DNA of 47,057 nucleotides from Phocaeicola paurosaccharolyticus JCM 15092 (GTDB taxonomy: Bacteria > Bacteroidota > Bacteroidia > Bacteroidales > Bacteroidaceae). The position numbers and the translations under genes were made by a program. Below are positions 27,622-36,983 of this stretch, piece by piece. The notes beneath the pieces were generated by a model. That model saw nothing but the letters and a program-made list of their open reading frames with translations. It was not told where the DNA came from and did no database searches. How positions within the stretch are numbered: position 1 is the stretch's first letter; each line of letters starts with the position of its first letter. The DNA lies in assembly GCF_000613805.1 (NCBI RefSeq), contig NZ_BAJR01000026.1, positions 1 through 47,057 on the forward strand. The letters run 5' to 3'.

Positions 27622-27993
27622 TTAGAAAGGAAGATCATCTTTCTCATCTGTAGATGCAAAATCTACAGGTGCAGCATTCAATGGAGGAAATGGTGATGAT
27701 TGATCCATACCTGCAGGTTGTGCTGCAACACGTTCTACCTTCCATGCACGAATAGAGTTGAACCATCTTCCGTTCCATTCTCTTGCATCAACGTCAAAAG
27801 AGACTGTAATCTCCTCGCCTATCTGCACATTAAACTGCTCTATTTTATCAGCACCGAAAATATCGAAACACATCTTTCTTGGATATTGGTCGTGAGTCTC
27901 TATAACATATTCCTGTACTTTCCATTCATTTCCTGTTTTTGAAACGCCTCCGCGTGGCTCCAAAACAGCTATAACTTTACCTGTCAATTCCAT
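27622..27993 (-). CDS. DUF3127 protein with an SSB-like acidic tail
   Basis: 123 aa from the ATG at 27993 (MELTGKVIAV). I prefer this to the upstream ATG at 28017 because family members begin this way. The body is a small beta-barrel (ELTGKVIAVLEPRGG, EWKVQEYVIETHDQYPRKMCFDIFG, ITVSFDVDAREWNGRWFNSIRAWKVERV), an OB-like fold. A Pro/Ala-rich linker follows, ending DEKDDLPF. That acidic-Pro-Phe tip is just like the SSB C terminus that recruits repair and replication proteins. It lies divergent to dnaN. A single-strand-binding or replication-linked role is inferred. Confidence 0.85.
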   Translation of the reverse strand: MELTGKVIAVLEPRGGVSKTGNEWKVQEYVIETHDQYPRKMCFDIFGADKIEQFNVQIGEEITVSFDVDAREWNGRWFNSIRAWKVERVAAQPAGMDQSSPFPPLNAAPVDFASTDEKDDLPF

Positions 27994-28088
27994 TGTCTTT
28001 ACATTTTTAAAGGTCACGAAATTAAGGTTTTCATTTTGAGTATACTAATTTTTAAAGATTTTTTTAATTAGAGTACATAATCTTTTTA

Positions 28089-28096
28089 TAACTTTG
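28089..28096 (+). promoter_or_regulatory. -7 box of dnaN
   Basis: TAACTTTG matches TAnnTTTG, about 60 bases before dnaN. I see no TTTG 19-21 nt upstream, only a T-rich tract. Confidence 0.5.
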
Positions 28097-28156
28097 GCAA
28101 TTAATAGTGTTTAAAAAACAATAAGAAAAAAATAAAAAATCAATAATATAAAAGCT

Positions 28157-29284
28157 ATGAAGTTCATTGTTTCAAGTACTGGTTTATTCAGTCATTTACA
28201 AGCTATAAGCCGCGTTATTAATTCAAAAAACACACTACCAATTTTGGACTGTTTCTTGGTTGAATTGAATGATGGAACTCTTTCACTTACCGCATCAGAT
28301 AATGAAACTACTCTGTCAACATCTATCGAAGTAAATGAGTATGATAAGGATGGCCGTTTTGCTATATCTTCAAAAACTATTCTTGATGCACTCAAAGAGA
28401 TTCCGGAACAGCCTTTGACTTTTGATGTAAATCTTGAGACACTGGAAATCATGGTTCAGTATCAGAATGGTAAATATAACCTTGTAGGTCAGAATGCAGA
28501 TGAATATCCACAGGCCCCTGCTCTTGGTGATTCCGCAGCAGAGCTTTCAATAAGCGCTTCATTGCTTCTTTCCGGCATCAACCGTACAATATTTGCCACT
28601 GCAGATGACGAACTTCGTCCTGTGATGAACGGTATCTATTTTGATATCACTCCTGAGAGCATCACATTTGTTGCTTCTGACGGTCACAAGCTTGTTAAGA
28701 GCATGACTTTCGAAGCTAAGGGAAGTGATAAGGCAGCATTTATATTGCCTAAGAAACCTGCAAATATCCTTAAGAACCTCCTTCCTAAAGAGAGCGAAGA
28801 TGTAAGAGTATCATTCGATGACAGAAACGCAATCTTCACAATGGAGAAATACTATATGGTATGTCGTCTTATCGAGGGACGCTACCCTAATTACAATTCA
28901 GTAATTCCACAAGGGAATCCTCACCGTGCAACTATAGACCGTCAGATGATGATCAGTGCACTTCGTCGTGTTTCAGTATTCTCATCTCAGTCAAGCAGTC
29001 TTATCAAGCTTCGCTTCAGTGAGAATCTGGTTCAGGTATCAGCACAGGATATAGACTTCTCTACTTCTGCAGAGGAGGCTCTTATCTGTCAGTACACTGG
29101 TGCAAACATGAGTATCGGATTCAAGTCTACATTCCTGATCGACATACTCAGTAACATGGCATCACAGGATGTAATCTTTGAATTAGCCGATCCATCAAGA
29201 GCAGGTGTAATTGTTCCGGCTGAACAGGAGAAAGAAAAAGAGGATGTTCTTATGCTCCTTATGCCAATGATGCTGAATGACTAA
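28157..29284 (+). CDS. dnaN: DNA polymerase III sliding clamp, beta subunit
   Basis: 375-aa ring subunit that tethers the replicase to DNA. Three repeated clamp domains are visible: residues 1-120 (LQAISRVINSKNTLPILDCFLV), 128-245 (SASLLLSGINRTIFATADDELRPVMNGIYF) and 246-375 (RRVSVFSSQSSSLIKLRFSEN). Domain 2 also has the typical VASDGHKL segment. The length is normal. It starts a run of same-strand genes for DNA metabolism and coenzyme A; the next gene starts 14 bases on, so they are probably co-transcribed. Confidence 0.97.
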   Translation: MKFIVSSTGLFSHLQAISRVINSKNTLPILDCFLVELNDGTLSLTASDNETTLSTSIEVNEYDKDGRFAISSKTILDALKEIPEQPLTFDVNLETLEIMVQYQNGKYNLVGQNADEYPQAPALGDSAAELSISASLLLSGINRTIFATADDELRPVMNGIYFDITPESITFVASDGHKLVKSMTFEAKGSDKAAFILPKKPANILKNLLPKESEDVRVSFDDRNAIFTMEKYYMVCRLIEGRYPNYNSVIPQGNPHRATIDRQMMISALRRVSVFSSQSSSLIKLRFSENLVQVSAQDIDFSTSAEEALICQYTGANMSIGFKSTFLIDILSNMASQDVIFELADPSRAGVIVPAEQEKEKEDVLMLLMPMMLND

Positions 29285-29298
29285 ATAAAAATACGTAA

Positions 29299-30075
29299 AT
29301 GAATTTAAATCTTAAAAACCCGATAGTCTTCTTTGACTTGGAGACTACCGGCGTTAATATAAATACCGACAGAATTGTAGAGATTTGTTATCTTAAAGTT
29401 TATCCAAATGGTAATGAAGAGTCCAAAACCATGCGTATTAACCCGGAGATGCATATTCCTGAATCATCATCAGCCATACATGGCATTTATGATAAGGATG
29501 TAGAAAACTGTCCTACGTTCAAAGAGGTAGCTAAAGATATCGCTAAAGATATTGAGGGTTGCGACCTGGCAGGTTTCAACTCAAACCGTTTCGATATCCC
29601 TGTCCTTGCCGAAGAGTTTCTCAGAGCAGATGTAGATATCGATATGATGAAGAGAAAATTTATTGATGTTCAGGTGATATACCACAAGCTGGAACAACGC
29701 ACCCTTTCGGCTGCATATAAGTTCTACTGCAAAAAGGACCTTGATGATGCTCATACAGCCGAGGCTGATACTAAAGCAACATATGAAGTATTGAAGGCAC
29801 AGCTTGACATGTATCCTGAGGATTTGAAGAATGACATGGCTTTCCTTGCCGACTACTCAAGCTTCAACCGCAACGTAGACTTCGCCGGAAGAATTGTATA
29901 TGACAATAACGACGTAGAGGTCTTCAACTTTGGAAAGTATAAAGGTGCTTCTGTAAAAGAGGTACTGCAGAGGGATCCCGGATATTATGGATGGATTCTT
30001 AATGGTGACTTTACACTCAATACAAAAAATGTATTGACAAAAATCAGACTGCGCGAAAGCGGCATGATTAAATAA
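29299..30075 (+). CDS. DnaQ-like 3'-5' exonuclease with C-terminal DUF3820-like domain
   Basis: 258 aa. A DEDDh exonuclease core fills residues 8-175: Asp13 and Glu15 (FFDLETTG), Asp99 (FNSNRFDIP), His152 and Asp157 (HTAEADTKA). These bind the two metals and activate water. Residues 205-258 form a separate piece, FNFGKYKGASVKEVLQRDPGYYGWIL, matching the DUF3820 pattern of small nucleic-acid-linked domains. It lies 14 bases after dnaN. It may be the proofreading epsilon subunit or a related repair nuclease; with dnaN as neighbour, epsilon-like is reasonable. Not given a symbol, because other DnaQ paralogs are common. Confidence 0.9.
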   Translation: MNLNLKNPIVFFDLETTGVNINTDRIVEICYLKVYPNGNEESKTMRINPEMHIPESSSAIHGIYDKDVENCPTFKEVAKDIAKDIEGCDLAGFNSNRFDIPVLAEEFLRADVDIDMMKRKFIDVQVIYHKLEQRTLSAAYKFYCKKDLDDAHTAEADTKATYEVLKAQLDMYPEDLKNDMAFLADYSSFNRNVDFAGRIVYDNNDVEVFNFGKYKGASVKEVLQRDPGYYGWILNGDFTLNTKNVLTKIRLRESGMIK

Positions 30076-30076
30076 G

Positions 30077-31266
30077 ATGAAAGGAAAGAAAATAGTATTA
30101 GGTATAACCGGAAGTATAGCCGCCTATAAAGCGGCTATACTAATTCGTGGGCTTATCAAAAAAGGTGCTGAGGTACAGGTCGTCATAACACCTGCCGGAA
30201 AGGAGTTTATCACCCCTATCACGCTATCGGCACTGACAAGCAAGCCTGTAATAAGTGACTTCTTCTCACAAAGAGATGGCACATGGCATAGCCATGTTGA
30301 TCTGGGTCTTTGGCAGATGCCATGGTGATAGCACCGGCAACAGCATCTACCATAGGAAAGATGGCAAACGGCATAGCCGACAACATGCTTATCACAACCT
30401 ATCTATCAATGAAGGCTCCTGTATTCATTGCTCCGGCTATGGACCTGGACATGTACAGACATCCATCTACCCAACATAACCTTGAAGTTCTAAAGTCGTA
30501 TGGCAACCATATCATAGAGGCTGCCGACGGTTTTCTGGCAAGCCATCTTGTAGGTAAGGGACGTATGCAGGAACCTGAGGTCATAATAGAACAGCTTGAG
30601 AAGTTCTTCTCCTCTTCTTTACCGATGAAGGGAAAGAAAGTTATGATTACTGCCGGTCCTACTTACGAAAAGATTGATCCTGTACGCTTTATAGGCAACT
30701 ACTCCTCAGGAAAAATGGGATTTGCCCTTGCTGAAGAGTGTGCCAACAGAGGTGCTGAGGTAACTCTTATATCTGGTCCTGTCTCTCTCTCTGTGAACAA
30801 CCCTCTTATAAAGAGAGTTGATGTTGAGTGTGCCGATGAGATGTACAGAGCAGCTAAAGAGGAATTTTCTAACTGCGACGCCGCAATACTATGCGCAGCC
30901 GTAGCTGACTTCACCCCTGAGGAGAGTGCTCCAACAAAGATAAAACGTGGAAAGGATGACATGGTGCTTCGTCTTAAACCTACACAAGATATAGCTGCTG
31001 CTCTTGGAAAAGAGAAGAGAGATAACCAGATACTCGTGGGCTTTGCTCTTGAGACAAACAACGAGCAGAAGAATGCACGTGAAAAACTGGAAAGAAAGAG
31101 ATTCAACTTCATAGTACTCAACTCACTTAATGATAAGGGTGCAGGATTCAGACACGATACCAACAAGATATCAATTATCGACAAAGAGAGTGTCACAGAA
31201 TATCCTTTGAAATCAAAGGATGAGGTTGCCAAAGACATTATTGACAAGCTAAATAAAGAATTTTAA
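30077..31266 (+). pseudogene. coaBC: CoaBC (phosphopantothenoylcysteine synthase/decarboxylase), one-base frameshift
   Basis: Bifunctional flavoenzyme for two steps of coenzyme A synthesis. The first frame (30077-30313) gives the start of the CoaC domain, GITGSIAAYKAAILIRGL and the active-site His of SHVDLGLW. The second, from about 30314, gives ADAMVIAPATASTIGKMANGIADN, APAMDLDMY and the CoaB synthase domain (MKGKKVMITAGPTYEKIDPVRFI, then GFALETN). Adding one G to the GG at 30312-30313 restores LGLWADAM, exactly the family sequence. CoaBC is normally essential, so a sequence error is likelier than real loss unless another copy exists. Where other CoaC enzymes have Cys (ACGDxGxGRM), this one reads LASHLVGKGRM. 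Confidence 0.9.
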
Positions 31267-31272
31267 TTCGGT

Positions 31273-32940
31273 ATGTTACAGTCAATCTATATACAGAACT
31301 ATGCATTGATAGATACATTGGATATCAATTTCAACACCGGCTTCTCTGTGATTACAGGTGAGACAGGAGCTGGAAAGTCAATCATATTGGGTGCCATAGG
31401 ACTTCTGTTAGGCCAGAGAGCCGACATCAAGGCCATTAAGTGTGGCGAAACAAAGTGTATAGTTGAAGCTAAATTTAATATATCATCATACAATATGGAG
31501 TCATTTTTCAAGGAGAACGACCTTGAATTTGATTCTAATGATTGCATTATTCGCAGAGAGCTATATGCTTCAGGCAAAAGCCGAGGTTTCATCAATGACT
31601 CCCCGGCTTCATTGGCTCAGATGCGTGAACTTGGTGAGCAGTTGATAGATGTTCATAGCCAGCACCAGAATATGCTCCTCAATAATGAGGAGTTTCAGAT
31701 GAATGTGCTTGACATAATTGCCAAAGACGAGAAGGAGCTTGGCAAATATTCGGATATATATCATCAATATAAGGAGACTGCTAAACGACTTGCGGATACC
31801 ATTGCAAAGGCAGAGAAAGAGAGAGAAGATGAAGACTATATACGTTTTCAACTTCAGCAACTTGACGATGCCTCTCTGAAAGAGGGAGAACAGGAGGAGT
31901 TGGAAAATGAGGCGGAGATGCTTGCACATGCCGAGGAGATTAAGTCAAATCTTTTCAAGGTGAGCAACATGATGGCAGAAGATGATATGAATATGCTTAT
32001 TGCCATGAAAGAGTCCATTTTGACACTTCAGAACGTATCAAAGCACTACCCTGCTGCATCTGAATGGGCTGAGCGTCTTAACTCATGCTTTATAGATATA
32101 AAAGAGCTATCCCACGAAATCTCAAATGCACAAGAAGAGGTTGAGTTCAACCCATCACGTCTTGAGTTTGTGAACGATAAGCTGAACACTATATACTCTT
32201 TAGAGCAGAAACATCATGTTGATTCTGTGGAGCAGTTGATAGAGATTGCAGAGAAGTATCGTTCACAACTTACCGAGATAACATCTTTTGATCAGATAAT
32301 CTCAGAACTTGAGAGTAAAAAGGAAAAAATATATAGTGACCTGTTAGCTCAAGCAAAAGTCCTCACATCACTGAGAAGAAAAGCTGCTCAGGATGTAGAG
32401 AAGAAAATGCAGGAGTTGCTTGTGCCACTTGGCATGCCTAACGTAAGGTTCTGTGTAGAGGTTACTCAGCGCAAAGAGCCTGATACTAAAGGTATGGATA
32501 ATGTACTCTTCCTCTTCTCAGCCAACAAGAACGGAACACTACAGAATGTGGCAACAGTTGCATCAGGAGGTGAGATTGCCCGTGTAATGCTTTCACTGAA
32601 AGCGATGATAGCTGGTGCCGTTAAGCTGCCTACCATAGTGTTCGATGAAATAGATACAGGTGTATCAGGCTCAATAGCCGAGAAGATGGCCCTCATCATG
32701 GAGGATATGGGCAAACATAACCGTCAGGTGATAAGCATAACCCATCTTCCTCAGATTGCAGCAAGAGGTACAACACATTATAAGGTCTACAAGGAGGATA
32801 CCGAGACTAGAACTATCAGTCACATAAAGATGTTAGACCAAAATGAGAGAATAAAAGAGATTGCCAATATGCTTAGCGGTTCTACTTTGACAGAAGCAGC
32901 GATGAACAACGCTAAAGTACTTTTAGGCATTACAAATTAA
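31273..32940 (+). CDS. recN: DNA repair protein RecN
   Basis: 555-aa SMC-like ATPase for double-strand break repair. Walker A GETGAGKS at 29-36 follows the typical start LQSIYIQNYALIDTLDINFNTG. The middle is a long coiled coil (about 150-370, Glu/Lys/Gln-rich). The C-terminal half holds the signature ASGGEIARVMLSLKAM, Walker B TIVFDEIDTGVSG and a switch His in SITHLPQIAARG. Size matches E. coli RecN (553 aa). It starts 6 bases after coaBC. Confidence 0.96.
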   Translation: MLQSIYIQNYALIDTLDINFNTGFSVITGETGAGKSIILGAIGLLLGQRADIKAIKCGETKCIVEAKFNISSYNMESFFKENDLEFDSNDCIIRRELYASGKSRGFINDSPASLAQMRELGEQLIDVHSQHQNMLLNNEEFQMNVLDIIAKDEKELGKYSDIYHQYKETAKRLADTIAKAEKEREDEDYIRFQLQQLDDASLKEGEQEELENEAEMLAHAEEIKSNLFKVSNMMAEDDMNMLIAMKESILTLQNVSKHYPAASEWAERLNSCFIDIKELSHEISNAQEEVEFNPSRLEFVNDKLNTIYSLEQKHHVDSVEQLIEIAEKYRSQLTEITSFDQIISELESKKEKIYSDLLAQAKVLTSLRRKAAQDVEKKMQELLVPLGMPNVRFCVEVTQRKEPDTKGMDNVLFLFSANKNGTLQNVATVASGGEIARVMLSLKAMIAGAVKLPTIVFDEIDTGVSGSIAEKMALIMEDMGKHNRQVISITHLPQIAARGTTHYKVYKEDTETRTISHIKMLDQNERIKEIANMLSGSTLTEAAMNNAKVLLGITN

Positions 32941-32951
32941 TAAAGATAAAT

Positions 32952-33707
32952 ATGTTTGAAAAAAATGAGATGATATTCGGCGTACGTGCTGTTATTGAAG
33001 CTATCGAGGCCGGAAAAGAGATTGATAAGATATTGATTAAGAAAGATATCCAGAGTGATCTTTCCAAGGAGTTGTTCGCTGCTCTAAAAGGTACAGTAAT
33101 ACCTGTTCAGCGCGTTCCTATTGAGAGGATTAACAAGATAACAATGAAGAACCATCAAGGTGTAATAGCATTTATCTCTTCAATAACTTATCAGAAAGTT
33201 GAAGACTTGGTGCCATTCCTTTTCGAAGAGGGTAAAAATCCTGTTTTGGTGCTTCTCGACGGAATTACCGATGTCAGAAACTTCGGAGCAATTGCAAGAA
33301 CATGCGAATGTGCCGGAGTCGACGGTGTCATAATACCATCACGCAATAGCGTAAGTGTTAACGCTGATGCAGTAAAGACATCTGCAGGAGCTCTTCACAC
33401 TCTTCCCGTATGTCGTGAATCAAACTTAACCCAGACAATAAAGTTCCTCAAGGATAGCGGTTTCCGCATTGTTGGAGCTACAGAAAAGGGTGACTACGAC
33501 TATACAAAAGCTGATTACAAGAATCCTGTATGTATCATCATGGGTGCTGAGGATACAGGAATACCATACGAGCATCTTGCGTTGTGCGACGAATGGGTAA
33601 AGATTCCTATTATGGGAAAGATACAATCACTTAATGTGTCGGTAGCAGCAGGAGTTCTTATCTATGAAGTCCTCAAGCAACGTGGATTTGATAATAATCA
33701 AGAATAA
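32952..33707 (+). CDS. rlmB: 23S rRNA 2'-O-ribose methyltransferase, TrmH/SpoU family (RlmB)
   Basis: 251-aa SPOUT methyltransferase. An N-terminal substrate-binding domain (MIFGVRAVIEAIEAGKEIDKI; HQGVIAF near residue 71) precedes the knotted core with the three SpoU motifs: DVRNFGAIARTCE, IIMGAEDTGIP and LNVSVAAGVLIYEVLKQR. The N-terminal domain plus core favours RlmB, which modifies G2251 of 23S rRNA, over a bare TrmH. It starts 11 bases after recN. Confidence 0.9.
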   Translation: MFEKNEMIFGVRAVIEAIEAGKEIDKILIKKDIQSDLSKELFAALKGTVIPVQRVPIERINKITMKNHQGVIAFISSITYQKVEDLVPFLFEEGKNPVLVLLDGITDVRNFGAIARTCECAGVDGVIIPSRNSVSVNADAVKTSAGALHTLPVCRESNLTQTIKFLKDSGFRIVGATEKGDYDYTKADYKNPVCIIMGAEDTGIPYEHLALCDEWVKIPIMGKIQSLNVSVAAGVLIYEVLKQRGFDNNQE

Positions 33708-33723
33708 TTTATCACATAATATC

Positions 33724-35424
33724 ATGAGAAGACATCTATTTACTATCATCGGTATTCTGGTTTGTCTGAGCTCTGCCAATGCGCAGAACTCACCAAAGTG
33801 GACCGATAAAGCTAAAAAGGCTGTTGTTTCAGTCATTACATACGACAATTCAAATAAGATAAAGAGTACCGGCAACGGATTCTTTATAAGTGCAGATGGT
33901 GTTGTTCTATCCGACTATTCTCTTTTTGAGGGTGCCAATAGAGCAGTTATTGTAAATGCAGATGGTAAAGAGATACCTGTTGAGTCTATCATGGGTGCAA
34001 ATGCCATGTACGATATCATCAAGTTCAAAGTATCTTCTGAAAAGAAGCACCCTGCTCTTGAGGTTGCCAAAAATGCTCCCGCAGTTGGCGAGACAGTATA
34101 TCTGCTACCATATTCAACACAGAAATATGCCGACTGTGAGGCAGGTAAAGTATTGAAAGTTGACAGTATTGGTACTAATGGTTTCTACTATACTCTTGAC
34201 ATAAAGTCTTCGTCAAAGTCTATAAGCTGCCCTGTTATGAATGCTAATGGTCAGGTTATCGGACTTATACAGAAAAGCGCCACTGAGGATGCTAAAGAGA
34301 TTTATGCTATCGGAGCAAGTCTGGCTGAAGCATTGAATATATCTGCCCTCTCAATAAATGATACATATCTCTCAAAGATAAATATCAAGAAGGCACTTCC
34401 TGATAATGAAGATCAGGCACTTATATATATCATGATGGCAACAGGTAAGATATCTGCCGAGGAGAGACTGGCAATTCTGAATGACTTCGTAGCTAAGTTC
34501 CCTGAGAGTACTGAAGGATACCTCAGAAGAGCTGCATACTATATGGATGTAAATGATGAGAACAGTTGGAAACTTGCAGATAGTGATATGAAGAGTGCTA
34601 ACTCTGTATCAAAGAAGAAGAGTGAAACAGACTTCAACATAAGCAAGCTCATCTACACATACAACATATCTATAGGTGATAAGAAACATAATCCTAACTG
34701 GACATACGAGAAAGCTATCGACATGATCAACACCACTATAGCATCCGATCCACAGCCACTATACATACAGTACAGAGGTGACATTTACTTTGCAATGAAG
34801 AAGTATGCTGAAGCTTTCGATAATTATCAGAAAGTAAACCAATCACCTATTGCAGCCCCTTCTACATTCTTCTCTGCTTCAAAAGCAAAACAGCTTACTG
34901 AAGGTGCAGATATGAACGAGGCACTCGCCTTGCTTGACAGTGCTGTTGTAAGGTTGACTAAACCATACACTGCCGATGCTGCACCATATTTCTATGAAAG
35001 AGCAGACCTTAAGGCTAGAATTGGAAAACATCGTGAAGCAGTAGCCGACTACAATACATTTTATGATATAGCTGTAGGAAATGTAAATGCACAGTTCTAT
35101 TACCAGAGAGAACAGTCTGAGATACAGTGTAAGATGTTCCAGCAGGCTATAGATGATATGAACAAAGCTATCGAACTTGAGTCAGATAATTTTGCTCTCT
35201 GGGCAGAGAAAGGATCTTTACATATGCGTGTCTCTCAGTTCAATGAAGCTATTGCAGCACTTGAGAAGGCAAAATCTATTGATCCTAAAGAGAGTTCTGT
35301 ATATAGAATGATAGGATATTGTCAGATACAGTCGAATAACAAGAAAGATGGTATTGCCAACCTCACCAAAGCAAAAGAGATGGGTGATACTGTTGCAGGA
35401 ACAATACTTGAGAAGATGAAATAA
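33724..35424 (+). CDS. Exported trypsin-like domain plus TPR protein, apparently inactive protease
   Basis: 566 aa. The ATG at 33724 is chosen because it opens a normal signal peptide (LFTIIGILVCLSSANAQ); the frame runs further upstream but overlaps rlmB. Residues 25-215 follow the trypsin-like S1C pattern (VVSVITYDNSNKIKSTGNGFFISADGVVLS; NANGQVIGLI). The catalytic residues look lost: the His position reads DYSLF (Ser66) and the GNSGGP serine site reads SISCP (Ile167), while an Asp remains at 97. Residues 270-566 form TPR-like helical repeats, best seen at AIDDMNKAIELESDNFALWAEKG and AIAALEKAKSIDPKESSVYRM. A periplasmic scaffold is the likely role. Confidence 0.85.
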   Translation: MRRHLFTIIGILVCLSSANAQNSPKWTDKAKKAVVSVITYDNSNKIKSTGNGFFISADGVVLSDYSLFEGANRAVIVNADGKEIPVESIMGANAMYDIIKFKVSSEKKHPALEVAKNAPAVGETVYLLPYSTQKYADCEAGKVLKVDSIGTNGFYYTLDIKSSSKSISCPVMNANGQVIGLIQKSATEDAKEIYAIGASLAEALNISALSINDTYLSKINIKKALPDNEDQALIYIMMATGKISAEERLAILNDFVAKFPESTEGYLRRAAYYMDVNDENSWKLADSDMKSANSVSKKKSETDFNISKLIYTYNISIGDKKHNPNWTYEKAIDMINTTIASDPQPLYIQYRGDIYFAMKKYAEAFDNYQKVNQSPIAAPSTFFSASKAKQLTEGADMNEALALLDSAVVRLTKPYTADAAPYFYERADLKARIGKHREAVADYNTFYDIAVGNVNAQFYYQREQSEIQCKMFQQAIDDMNKAIELESDNFALWAEKGSLHMRVSQFNEAIAALEKAKSIDPKESSVYRMIGYCQIQSNNKKDGIANLTKAKEMGDTVAGTILEKMK

Positions 35425-35448
35425 TCTTATCGGAATTATCAATACAAT

Positions 35449-35492
35449 AAAAAGGCTGGGTTCACTTCAAACAATCGGAACTCAGCCTTTTT
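35449..35492. terminator. Bidirectional terminator
   Basis: A 15-bp stem with one mismatch, 35449-35463 with 35478-35492, A-run on the left and T-run on the right. It lies between the convergent TPR protein and carboxylesterase genes. Confidence 0.85.
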
Positions 35493-35519
35493 CTTTCAAT
35501 CTTTTAAACTATGATTCTC

Positions 35520-36983
35520 TTATGGTTTGATAGGCTGTCCCATCTCGGAAGCCTCAGCGTCATTACCATCAAGTTTAAATAGCATGAAGTTTGGATTCTT
35601 CTTTGAATAAGGAGCCCACTTGCCACTCTTAGGGCCGTTAGGGTCACCGTACTTAGCAAAGTTTGTCCAAGCTGTCAGCATTACTTCCGACAAATCCCAG
35701 TCACCTTTAGTCCAAGGTCTCCAGCAATGTTTCAATGACTTGAATACAAACCAGAGGTCAGAAGAGTGGAAAGCACCTTTCAAAACGTTAGCTCTTCCGT
35801 CTGTTGGCAAAGGGCGCGCAAACTGATAAGCAAATACCTTATCACCAAGAGCAGCTCTGTTCAAGCAGAAATCAGCTATACCTGGAGCCATATTACCCAT
35901 ATCGTTCAATGTGAAACCTATCATATAAGGAACGTTAGGAAGCTTGTTGCTCAAAGCTGCATTATCGAAGCTTTGAACAGATACATAGTTGTCTATGATT
36001 GGAGAAGCAGCGATTCTCTTATAATTCTTTGTTACTGCACTATATAGATTTCCTAATGTATAAATAGTCTCAGTAGATGCAGCTCTCATCTTCTTAAGGT
36101 CTGTCATTCCTGCCCAGTCCATAATCTCTTTAGTCTGATTAGCCGACTCCTCCATAGTTATAGGAGCAAAAGCACGCATCATAGGACTGTTCATAGCAGG
36201 AGCATTCTTTGCAGCCTCTTCAGCAGCCTTAGGAGTAGTGATACCACCACCGCTCATTATAATGACCTTATTGAACATACCTTTAGTAAGTGGAGACTCA
36301 CAAAGAGTCTTTACACTACCCGCTCCTGCACTCTGACCGAAAATTGTTACGTTGTCAGGATCTCCACCGAACTGTGCGATATTCTTCTTTATCCACTTCA
36401 ACGACTCTATCTGGTCCATGATACCATAGTTTCCTGCCACTTTATTAGGGCTCTCTTGTATCAGTTCAGGGTGTGTCAGGAATCCGAATACGCCAAGACG
36501 ATAGTTGATAGATACAAGGACAACATCCTTGTCAGCCCATTCCTGTCCGTCGAACTCAGGCTCTGATCCCCATCCTTCACGATATCCGCCACCATGTATC
36601 CAAAGAGCCACAGGAAGTTTTTTGTTCACATCACCAGGAGCTTTTGTCCACACATTAAGGTAAAGGCAATCTTCACTGTAAGGAGACTCATCACCATAGC
36701 CCCACTCTGTTGTATATCCACCAGGATAATGTACTGACTGATAACCCGGGTGTCCGAACTTATCTGCTTTAAAAACTCCATCCCAAGCCTTTACAGGTTG
36801 CGGAGCTTTCCAACGCAAGTCATTTATAGGAGCAGCAGCATAAGGAATGCCACGATATACAAAGACACCTTCCTTTTCGGTGGTGACTCCTTGTACTTTT
36901 CCTCCCTCTATATTAAGGAGAGGACTTTGCTGCGCATATGCCATCATAGGCAATGCAGCCAAAAGCAATAAAATAGTCTTCAT
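35520..36983 (-). CDS. Secreted type-B carboxylesterase
   Basis: 487-aa alpha/beta-hydrolase with signal peptide MKTILLLLAALPMMAYA. It shows the type-B hallmarks: oxyanion motif HGGG at 130-133, EDCLYLNVW near 104-112 and nucleophile Ser218 in FGQSAG. A late GAFHSSDLWFVF holds the probable catalytic His. Known members cleave various esters; with the xylanase and esterases nearby, an acyl group on a plant glycan is a fair guess. Its length is a little under the roughly 500-550 usual in the family. It is divergent from the first CE1-like esterase, 250 bases apart. Confidence 0.9.
   Translation of the reverse strand: MKTILLLLAALPMMAYAQQSPLLNIEGGKVQGVTTEKEGVFVYRGIPYAAAPINDLRWKAPQPVKAWDGVFKADKFGHPGYQSVHYPGGYTTEWGYGDESPYSEDCLYLNVWTKAPGDVNKKLPVALWIHGGGYREGWGSEPEFDGQEWADKDVVLVSINYRLGVFGFLTHPELIQESPNKVAGNYGIMDQIESLKWIKKNIAQFGGDPDNVTIFGQSAGAGSVKTLCESPLTKGMFNKVIIMSGGGITTPKAAEEAAKNAPAMNSPMMRAFAPITMEESANQTKEIMDWAGMTDLKKMRAASTETIYTLGNLYSAVTKNYKRIAASPIIDNYVSVQSFDNAALSNKLPNVPYMIGFTLNDMGNMAPGIADFCLNRAALGDKVFAYQFARPLPTDGRANVLKGAFHSSDLWFVFKSLKHCWRPWTKGDWDLSEVMLTAWTNFAKYGDPNGPKSGKWAPYSKKNPNFMLFKLDGNDAEASEMGQPIKP

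Noticed and set aside
30699..31247. 182-residue minus-strand frame in coaBC
   Set aside because: Shadow of the CoaB domain, with no recognizable motif.
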